A DNA stretch of 9,715 bases, taken from the NCBI GenBank assembly GCA_900555785.1, contig USMO01000050.1, positions 1 through 9,715 on the forward strand, given 5' to 3'. Positions 1 through 5,577 of the stretch are shown here, in pieces. The DNA comes from an uncultured Eubacteriales bacterium. Lineage in GTDB: Bacteria; Bacillota; Clostridia; Oscillospirales; CAG-272. The position numbers and the translations under genes were made by a program. Positions within the stretch are counted from its first letter, which is position 1. Every line of letters begins with the position of its first letter. Under the pieces are notes generated by a model. It did no database searches. It was not told the origin of the DNA and was given only the letters and a program-made list of their open reading frames with translations.

Positions 1-758
1 ACAACATCGCCCGCGAGCGCGTCCGGGACGAGTGGGACAAGCTGCTGACCGGCGCAAACGCGGTCGGGGTCCTGCGCGCTTACCCGGAGATTGTGGCGCA
101 GATCTTCCCGGAGGTAGCGCCATGCTTCGGCTTTGCGCAGAACTCACGGTACCATTGCTATGACGTCTGGGAGCACACGCTTGCGGCGCTGTCGCACGCG
201 GAAACCGATTTGTCGGTCCGGCTGGCGCTCTTTTTTCACGACCTGGGCAAGCCCGCGACCTACACGGAGGACGCGCGCGGCGGGCATTTCCGCGACCATG
301 CAAAGGTGAGCGTAGAGCTGGCACGGTCGGCGATGCAGCGACTGCGTTACGACCGGGAGACGACAGCGCGCGTGCTGGAGCTGGTGCGGATTCACGATCT
401 GCCGCTGCCGGTGCAGAAAAAGGGAATCAAGCGGCTGATGATGCGGCTGCCGCGCGAGGACATCCTGCGCCTGTTGGAGGTGCAGCGCTGCGACCGCCTG
501 GCACACCACCCGGATTACCGCATGCTGCCGGATTCCTGGTATGCGCTGCCGCGCGAGATGGACGCAATTCTTGCCGAGGGAGCCTGCCTGTCGCTGCGGG
601 ATCTCGCAGTGAACGGGAACGACCTGCTGCAGGCAGGATTCCCGGCAGGACCCGCGCTCGGTCGCGTCCTGCACGCCCTCCTCGATGCCGTTGTAGACGG
701 CACGCTCCCCAACACCCGCCCCGCCCTCCTCCACGCCGCAAAGCAGATGCAGGAGTGA
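1..758 (+). CDS. cca: CCA-adding tRNA nucleotidyltransferase, C-terminal part with HD domain (5' end outside window)
   Basis: The enzyme builds or repairs the CCA 3' end of tRNA in the cytoplasm. Only the last 251 residues are visible. The frame is open from base 3, so the gene starts upstream. The first visible residues (RVRDEWDKLLTGANAVGVL) match the helical neck/body region that follows the nucleotidyltransferase head in this family. An HD-type domain follows, with its metal ligands apparently intact: YHCYDVWEHT, then FFHDLGKP, then a His in HFRDHAKV and RIHDLP. HD domains of this family can carry phosphatase or phosphodiesterase activity; whether this one does cannot be told. A GTG at 93 could be mistaken for the start, but homologous sequence continues upstream of it. 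The gene ends in TGA, 10 bases before a strong hairpin terminator. The family assignment is secure; the exact subclass is not. Confidence 0.9.
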   Translation, partial: NIARERVRDEWDKLLTGANAVGVLRAYPEIVAQIFPEVAPCFGFAQNSRYHCYDVWEHTLAALSHAETDLSVRLALFFHDLGKPATYTEDARGGHFRDHAKVSVELARSAMQRLRYDRETTARVLELVRIHDLPLPVQKKGIKRLMMRLPREDILRLLEVQRCDRLAHHPDYRMLPDSWYALPREMDAILAEGACLSLRDLAVNGNDLLQAGFPAGPALGRVLHALLDAVVDGTLPNTRPALLHAAKQMQE

Positions 759-768
759 GGGACATTAG

Positions 769-832
769 AAAGATCTTGGAGGGAGAAGGACCCCACCCGA
801 AAGGGGCCCTTCTCCCTCCAAGATCTTTTTCT
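769..832. terminator. Long symmetric hairpin, bidirectional terminator between convergent genes
   Basis: The arms 769-789 and 808-828 are perfectly complementary over 21 bp. One A/C mismatch (790/807) and four more C-G pairs (791-794 with 803-806) follow, closing on an eight-base apex. The right arm runs into T-rich sequence on the plus strand. The left arm begins with A-rich sequence, which gives U-rich RNA on the minus strand. The hairpin lies between the stop of the CCA gene (758) and the stop of the kinase gene (838), so it can serve both transcripts. Confidence 0.9.
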
Positions 833-837
833 TCCCT

Positions 838-1626
838 TCACCTCCCGCACCTTATCTCGCCGGAAGACGGTGAGTGGGTGGAGTCGCGGGTGACGGTGAG
901 GGGGAGTTGCCCGGTGGAGCCGCATACGGTGATCTGTTTGCCGGTCAGGACCGTGACCGCTGCGGAATGCCGGATCGGTCTGCCGGTCCGCAGGGCGCGG
1001 AACACATGGGCGACACCGAAACGGCCGACACCGTGCAGGACGGTAACGGTCAGCGTCCTGCCGGCAGACAACCGGTCCTGGGAAGGCGAAAGCAGGAATC
1101 CGCCGAGATGCTTTCCGTGCGTAACGGTAACCAGCCACGCCCTGTGAAACACATGAGATACCCCGTCCACCGTGACGGTGACCGTGGCGGGATGGCTGTG
1201 CGCTGCGGAGAACGGTACCCCGGCGCTGGCGGTCACACCGTTGAGAAACCGCAGGTCGCCGTCCCCGGTCCGCATGACGGGCAGATTCTCCAGATAGCGG
1301 TTGACACGGACCGGCGGGTCCCCCCGCTGCCGCCCGATGTCATGCCAGAAATCATTGTGTACCCCCGTGGCATAGTAGTAAACCTCCTGCCGGGGGGACA
1401 GCGTGACCGCCTCGTTCGCAAAGCGGGAGAGCGTCCCGTCCCCGCCCGCGAGGAGCAGTGCATCCTTGGGGTCATTTTTGGCAAGAAAAGAGGAAATGCT
1501 GCCGAGCGTTGTCAGGTCGTAGAACCGAAGTTCGCAGTCCGGCAGAAGGTCAAGCAGATGCATCGCCGCCTCCCGCCCGGTTCCGTCCCCGGCAAGCGGA
1601 TTGTACAGAATGCGGTACCGTTTCAT
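838..1626 (-). CDS. Diacylglycerol kinase / lipid kinase family protein
   Basis: This 262-aa cytoplasmic protein is probably an ATP-dependent lipid kinase (diacylglycerol kinase catalytic domain family), which would return diacylglycerol to phosphatidic acid. The N-terminus has the family's YNPLAGDGTG (residues 8-17) and the nucleotide-binding LLAGGDGTLS (58-67). The usual GTGNDFAR motif is changed to ATGVHNDFWHDIG (86-98), with extra residues between the glycine and NDF. The C-terminal half is rich in alternating Val-Thr (for example PATVTVTVDG), as expected of the family's beta-sandwich domain. At 262 aa it is somewhat shorter than the roughly 290-300 aa typical of DgkB-like enzymes. Its ATG overlaps the TGA of plsY (ATGA, 1623-1626), so translation is probably coupled. 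A weak GGA site lies inside plsY. Its stop is eight bases from the terminator. The substrate is not determinable from sequence. Confidence 0.8.
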   Translation of the reverse strand: MKRYRILYNPLAGDGTGREAAMHLLDLLPDCELRFYDLTTLGSISSFLAKNDPKDALLLAGGDGTLSRFANEAVTLSPRQEVYYYATGVHNDFWHDIGRQRGDPPVRVNRYLENLPVMRTGDGDLRFLNGVTASAGVPFSAAHSHPATVTVTVDGVSHVFHRAWLVTVTHGKHLGGFLLSPSQDRLSAGRTLTVTVLHGVGRFGVAHVFRALRTGRPIRHSAAVTVLTGKQITVCGSTGQLPLTVTRDSTHSPSSGEIRCGR

Positions 1627-2273
1627 GCTTTTCCGGTGCCGCCGGTCTTCTTGCCGCGACCGAACAGGTTGAATTTGGATTCGGTTCCGGATAGGAGACG
1701 CTCAATGTTGGCGTGATGCCGCCAGATGAGCAGCAGAACCGAGACGGCGCAAAGCGGTAGGACCGCAGCCGCCTGCGTGCCGAGGAAGCCCAGCGCAATA
1801 ATGAACGCAATCCCTGCGCTCATGGAGGCAAGCGACATGAACTTGACCCCGAACAGCATGACCAGGAATACCCCGACGGCAATCAGTCCCGCGCGCCAGT
1901 CGATGAACCAGATGGAGGAAAGCCAGACCAGCACGGTCTTGCCGCCCTTGAAACCGTACCAGACCGGGTAGGCGTGCCCGAGCATGGCAAAGAGCGCACC
2001 GTAGGCAGCGCCCAGCTGAAAGCAATCCCAAGCGTAGCGGAAGAGGAGACCCGACAGCGCGCAGACCAAAATGCCCTTGCAAAGATCAAACACAAGCACG
2101 AGCCAGCCGAGCTTCCAGCCGTAAACGCGCTTGAAATTGGTGAAGCCGGGATTTTTGCTGCCCTGCGTGCGAATGTCCTGGTGGTAAACCAGCTTGGAAA
2201 GCAGAATCGAGGGGTTCAGACCGGCGACCAGATACGGCACGACCGCCGCAAGAACAAAGGCGAGAATTTTCAT
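1623..2273 (-). CDS. plsY: Glycerol-3-phosphate acyltransferase PlsY
   Basis: This integral membrane enzyme acylates sn-1 of glycerol-3-phosphate using acyl-phosphate, the first step of phospholipid synthesis in most Gram-positive bacteria. The 216-aa product has the three PlsY signatures. DIRTQGSKNPGFTNFKR (33-49) is the glycine-rich phosphate-binding loop, GHAYPVWYGFKGGKTV (99-114) is the second motif, and HHANIERLLSGTE (186-198) is the third. Hydrophobic segments lie near residues 3-19, 55-78, 85-100, 115-145 and 152-185. The start at 2273 is chosen because the protein then begins with the first membrane helix and an AAAGGA-type ribosome site lies seven bases upstream. An in-frame start at 2306 would add 11 non-family residues and overlap that site. 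The C-terminal tail is long, basic and glycine-rich (GRGKKTGGTGKA). It overlaps the lipid kinase gene by four bases, giving a two-step phosphatidate operon. Confidence 0.93.
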   Translation of the reverse strand: MKILAFVLAAVVPYLVAGLNPSILLSKLVYHQDIRTQGSKNPGFTNFKRVYGWKLGWLVLVFDLCKGILVCALSGLLFRYAWDCFQLGAAYGALFAMLGHAYPVWYGFKGGKTVLVWLSSIWFIDWRAGLIAVGVFLVMLFGVKFMSLASMSAGIAFIIALGFLGTQAAAVLPLCAVSVLLLIWRHHANIERLLSGTESKFNLFGRGKKTGGTGKA

Positions 2274-2280
2274 GGTGTTT

Positions 2281-2287
2281 TCCTTTC
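2281..2287 (-). promoter_or_regulatory. Ribosome binding site of plsY
   Basis: The minus strand reads GAAAGGA seven bases before the ATG at 2273. This site decides the start over the upstream in-frame codon at 2306. Confidence 0.7.
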
Positions 2288-2293
2288 TTTCGA

Positions 2294-2367
2294 GACCTCG
2301 GGGCATTGCCCCGAACCCTACTTGGAAAACTTTTGAAAAAGTTTTCCAAGACCTTTCAAAACTTTAA
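2294..2367. repeat. Two-hairpin intergenic element, copy A (upstream of plsY)
   Basis: GACCT is followed by a short hairpin CGGGGC-ATT-GCCCCG (2299-2313) and the linker AACCCTA. A perfect 13-bp hairpin with a TGAA loop comes next (2321-2333 with 2338-2350), followed by ACCTTTCAAAACTTTAA. The order and linkers match copy B at 6913-6985, but the stem sequences differ in a compensated way. The element ends 20 bases upstream of the plsY start on the minus strand, so it would lie in the plsY 5' leader if transcription starts upstream. It could also act as a terminator or be a dispersed repeat. Confidence 0.65.
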
Positions 2368-2459
2368 TGCAAGGACCATCCCTTGCCGGTTCCGTGCGCC
2401 TCGCGTGCCAAACGTGCGCGAAGCCGCACGCCCCAAAAATATACCTTCCGAGCCGCCAA

Positions 2460-2537
2460 AACTTTCCTGCCCGGCAGCCGCCCCAAAGCGGTATAAACTC
2501 CGGCATTCCCAAACGGCGGCTGCCGTGCAGGAAAGTT
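2460..2537. repeat. 78-bp imperfect inverted repeat with 23-bp arms
   Basis: Arms 2460-2482 and 2515-2537 are complementary at 22 of 23 positions; the one mismatch is where ACTTTCCTGC is followed by C on the left but TGCAGG is preceded by T on the right. The 32-base loop is 2483-2514. The stem is GC-rich (CGGCAGCCGCC), so the RNA fold would be very stable. No T-run follows on either strand, so an intrinsic terminator is not the obvious reading. A small palindromic repeat or MITE relic is possible. Confidence 0.7.
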
Positions 2538-2567
2538 CGGGAAGGGTCAGGGAGGTTTGGAGGGTAG

Positions 2568-2651
2568 TGACAGATTTTGCAACGCAAAATCTCGTCAGTA
2601 GCGGCTTTGCCGCGTTGGAGCCCCCTTTCAAGGGGTTCCCTGCGCCTCCAA
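2568..2651. repeat. Chain of three to four small hairpins downstream of the activase gene
   Basis: TGAC-AGATTTTGC pairs with GCAAAATCT-GTCA across loop AAC with one bulged C (2568-2597). Next are GCGGC-TTT-GCCGC (2601-2613) and CCCCTT-TC-AAGGGG (2622-2635). The last of these is enclosed by TTGGAG (2615-2620) pairing with CTCCAA (2646-2651). The series starts 10 bases after the stop of the minus-strand 971-aa gene. Its position fits a 3'-end structure, and its look fits the palindromic intergenic repeats common in Clostridia. Function is unproven. Confidence 0.6.
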
Positions 2652-2665
2652 GGTCTTCCCCTTAC
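2648..2665 (+). repeat. 18-bp perfect repeat, inverted relative to 6903-6920
   Basis: CCAAGGTCTTCCCCTTAC on the plus strand recurs exactly on the minus strand at 6920-6903. This copy overlaps the stop codon of the 971-aa gene (TAA at 2664-2662); the other lies upstream of the operon's first gene. Each copy begins at the end of a hairpin. Confidence 0.75.
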
Positions 2666-5577
2666 CCCCTCCGCATCATCGCAAACAAACTGCGCAGGCG
2701 GATGGTGACGGCGCCCATGTTGGACACCTCGTCAATCTTGATTTGCGTGTAGACGCGACCGGCACGCTCGAGAATCGCGCGAACTTCATCGGTCGTGACC
2801 GCATCCACCCCGCAGCCGAACGATACCAGCTGCACCAGATACGTCATATCCTCCTCCGGCAGCTCCGAAACATACTTCGCGGCGGCATAAAGCCGGGCGT
2901 GATACGTCCATTGGTTCCGCACACCGGTCGGAAAACGCGGCTCGAGATGCGAGAGACTGTCCTCGGTCACCACAACGGCGCCGAGATTGCAGAGCAGCGT
3001 GTCAATGCCGTGGTTGATCTCCGGGTCAACGTGATAAGGTCTGCCGGCAAGAACGATGACAGGCTTTCCGTCACGCTTCGCAATCGCGCGGAACTCCGCA
3101 CCCTTGACGCGAACCTCTGCCAGATAGCGCTCGTAAGCCGCAAAGGCAGCTTGCACCGCGGCCTTGATTGCGCGCGGGGTCAGGTCCGGGAAGTGCCGCC
3201 GCATGACTTCGGTGACCCGGCGGGTGAACTGCTTCCGGTCGGCGAGCGAGAGGAAATCGTCAATCAGATCGACCCCCGCAAGGTCCGGAACGTTCAGCTT
3301 CAGCACCTGCGGGTAGTAGGCAACCACAGGGCAGTTGTAATGGTTGACACCCAACCCCTCCTCCACATTGTAGGACATGTCGGGGTAGAAGATTGCATCG
3401 GGATGACGGGCAAGCAGCCATTCCATGTGCCCGTGCATCATCTTTGCCGGATAGCAGGCAGTGTCGGACGGAATGGTGTACTGCCCGGATTGGTAGAGCG
3501 CGCGGTCGGAGAACGGCGACACCAGCACGTTGAAGCCGAGGTGCGAAAGGAAGGTGTGCCAGAAGGGGAGCAGCTCGTAGAAATTCAGCCCCATCGGAAT
3601 GCCGACCGTCCGCTTGCCGGGCTGCAGCTCGTTCTTCATGTATGCCCCCAGCAGCGCGCGCTTGCAGTCGTAAAGGTTGTAAATCTCCTTCGCCGCTGCC
3701 GTGCCGAGCGGCTTGGAACAGCGGTTTCCGGCAATGTATTTTCTGCCGCCGGAGAAGGTGTTAACCGTCAGCGCGCAGTGGTTCGCACAGCCGCCGCAGT
3801 TGAACGCCTTCGCTTCGTGCCGGAATGCCTTCAGCCCCTCGCGGTCGAGGATAGACGACTTGCCCCGCACGTTCTCCCGCGCAAAGAGCGCCGCACCGTA
3901 GGCGCCCATCAGCGGCGCGAACTTCGGACGGATGACATCGGCGCCGATCTCCTGCTCAAAGGCGCGCAGCACGCAGTCGTTGAGGAAGGTCCCGCCCTGC
4001 GCAACAATGTGCTTGCCGAGGCTCTCCGCATTGGCGCAGCGGATGACCTTGTAGAGCGCGTTTTTCACCACGCTGACCGACAGCCCGGCGGCGATGTTCT
4101 CAATCGTTGCGCCGTCCTTCTGCGCCTGCTTGACCGAGCTGTTCATGAAGACCGTGCAGCGCGAGCCGAGGTCGACCGGTGCATCGGCAAACAGACCGAG
4201 CTTGGCAAACTCCTCTGGGGTGTATCCCAGCGCCGCCGCAAAGGTCTGCAGGAAAGAGCCGCAGCCGGAAGAGCAGGCTTCGTTGAGGTAGAGCGAGTCA
4301 ATGGCGCCGTTGCGGATGTGGAAGCATTTGATGTCCTGCCCGCCGATGTCCAGAATGAAATCCACATCGGGGCGAAACTTCTTTGCCGCCGTGAAGTGCG
4401 CAACCGTTTCGACAATGCCGAGGTCGGCGCCGAACGCGTTCCTGATAATCTCTTCGCCGTAGCCCGTGACCGCCGCACCGGCAATCGTCAGGTCGGGGTA
4501 AGCGTTGTAAATCCGCTCCAGATAGCCCTTGACCAGCGGGACCGGGTTGCCGTTGTTGGGCGAGTAGAACGGCTCGCAGATGTTGCCGTCCCGGTCGCAG
4601 AGCACCAGCTTGACCGTGGTCGACCCCGCATCAATGCCGAGGTACATTTCTTTTCCGGGCTTCTCCAGCACCGTAATGCCTCCGGCTGCCTGTTCGTGCC
4701 GGTCGAGAAACGCCTGGTAGTCTTCCTTTGAGCGGAAGAGCGGCTGGCAATGCCGGAAGCCCTTTGTCGTGATGCGGGAGGAGAAGGTTTCGCGCAGCTC
4801 GTCCAGCGTCAGAACCGTGCCCATGCCCGAAAGTGCCGCGCCCAGCGCCACAAAGCAGAGCGCATTCTCGGGGCAGGTGCCGGTGGTTTTCAGCACGTCG
4901 TCAAAGCCCTTGCGCAGCTCGGGCAGGAAGGAGAGCGGACCGCCAAGATAGAGCACGTTCCCTTCAATTCGCCGCCCCTGCGACAGCCCCGCAACGGTCT
5001 GGTTGACCACGGCATAGAGGATGCCGGCGGCAATGTCCTCTTTGCGCGCGCCCTGGTTCAGGAGCGGCTGGACGTCGGATTTCGCAAATACGCCGCAGCG
5101 CGAGGCGATGGTATAAATCTTGTCGTGATGCGCGGCAAGGTCGTTCAGTTCATCGGGGGTCACGCGCATCAGCGCTGCCATCTGGTCGATGAATGCGCCG
5201 GTCCCGCCCGCGCAGGTGCCGTTCATGCGCATCTCAAAGCCGCCGCTGAGGAAGAGAATCTTTGCGTCCTCGCCGCCCAGCTCAATCACCACATCGGTGC
5301 CGGGGCAATAGCGGTTGACCGCAATTTTCTCGGCGTAGACCTCCTGCACAAAGGGCAGCCCCGCCGCTTCGGCAATGCCCATGCCGGCTGAGCCGGAGAG
5401 CGTGACCGAAAAGGCTTCGCCGGGGAATTTCTCTGCCATCTCGCCGAAAATTTCCGCTGCGACCTCGGGAATGCGCGAGAGATGCCGGCGGTAGAGCGTG
5501 AAGCAGGTTCTGTCTGCTTCGTCAAGCACCGCGCATTTGAGCGTGGTGGAGCCGATGTCAAGTCCTAACCGTTTCAT
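2662..5577 (-). CDS. Acyl-CoA dehydratase activase-type protein with two BcrAD/BadFG domains and a DUF2229-like region
   Basis: This 971-aa protein is of the ATP-dependent reductase/activator type. Family members hydrolyse ATP to push one low-potential electron into a partner iron-sulfur enzyme of the 2-hydroxyacyl-CoA dehydratase class. Two tandem ASKHA-fold modules are visible. The first (about 3-255) opens with GLDIGSTTLK and has ELGGEDAK and cluster-type cysteines C122 (NGTCAGGTGAF) and C161 (SRCGVFAKSD). The second (about 312-570) opens with LGIDAGSTTVK and has DIGGQDIK, ACSSGCGSF (C435, C439) and SRCTVF (C474). A cysteine cluster follows (C594, C597, C601, C620), then a DUF2229-like region (about 655-870, with DTACYPAKMMHGH) and a C-terminal part with AGRPYHVDPEINHG. 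The start at 5577 places GLDIGST at the N-terminus and has GGAG seven bases upstream. It overlaps the preceding gene by 20 bp, so the two are surely co-translated. The physiological substrate is unknown. Confidence 0.88.
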   Translation of the reverse strand: MKRLGLDIGSTTLKCAVLDEADRTCFTLYRRHLSRIPEVAAEIFGEMAEKFPGEAFSVTLSGSAGMGIAEAAGLPFVQEVYAEKIAVNRYCPGTDVVIELGGEDAKILFLSGGFEMRMNGTCAGGTGAFIDQMAALMRVTPDELNDLAAHHDKIYTIASRCGVFAKSDVQPLLNQGARKEDIAAGILYAVVNQTVAGLSQGRRIEGNVLYLGGPLSFLPELRKGFDDVLKTTGTCPENALCFVALGAALSGMGTVLTLDELRETFSSRITTKGFRHCQPLFRSKEDYQAFLDRHEQAAGGITVLEKPGKEMYLGIDAGSTTVKLVLCDRDGNICEPFYSPNNGNPVPLVKGYLERIYNAYPDLTIAGAAVTGYGEEIIRNAFGADLGIVETVAHFTAAKKFRPDVDFILDIGGQDIKCFHIRNGAIDSLYLNEACSSGCGSFLQTFAAALGYTPEEFAKLGLFADAPVDLGSRCTVFMNSSVKQAQKDGATIENIAAGLSVSVVKNALYKVIRCANAESLGKHIVAQGGTFLNDCVLRAFEQEIGADVIRPKFAPLMGAYGAALFARENVRGKSSILDREGLKAFRHEAKAFNCGGCANHCALTVNTFSGGRKYIAGNRCSKPLGTAAAKEIYNLYDCKRALLGAYMKNELQPGKRTVGIPMGLNFYELLPFWHTFLSHLGFNVLVSPFSDRALYQSGQYTIPSDTACYPAKMMHGHMEWLLARHPDAIFYPDMSYNVEEGLGVNHYNCPVVAYYPQVLKLNVPDLAGVDLIDDFLSLADRKQFTRRVTEVMRRHFPDLTPRAIKAAVQAAFAAYERYLAEVRVKGAEFRAIAKRDGKPVIVLAGRPYHVDPEINHGIDTLLCNLGAVVVTEDSLSHLEPRFPTGVRNQWTYHARLYAAAKYVSELPEEDMTYLVQLVSFGCGVDAVTTDEVRAILERAGRVYTQIKIDEVSNMGAVTIRLRSLFAMMRRG

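Larger units (their letters stand above)
2274..2661. other. Gene-free stretch of 388 bp filled with inverted repeats
   Basis: No credible coding sequence is seen on either strand between plsY and the 971-aa activase gene. The interval is a chain of palindromes: 2299-2313, 2321-2350, 2460-2537, 2568-2597, 2601-2613, 2622-2635 and the TTGGAG/CTCCAA pair enclosing 2615-2651. The hairpins next to 2662 probably include the terminator of the activase operon, but none carries a clean T-run on the minus strand. The plsY promoter must lie here or further upstream. I see no -35/-10 pair close to consensus. Confidence 0.75.

Noticed and set aside
888..1188. Clustered GGTNACGG-type motifs on the plus strand over the lipid kinase
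   Set aside because: They are explained by Val-Thr repeats in the encoded beta strands (GTNACN codons) and have irregular spacing, so an operator or uptake-signal array is not supported.
755..1716. Plus-strand open frames over the lipid kinase
   Set aside because: They overlap the terminator and run antisense to a gene with clear kinase motifs and ATGA coupling.
2743..4731. Open frame of 662 codons on the plus strand
   Set aside because: It lies wholly antisense to the activase gene, whose motifs are clear. Its translation is low-complexity and rich in Arg, Val and Ala, as expected of a mirror frame in GC-rich DNA.
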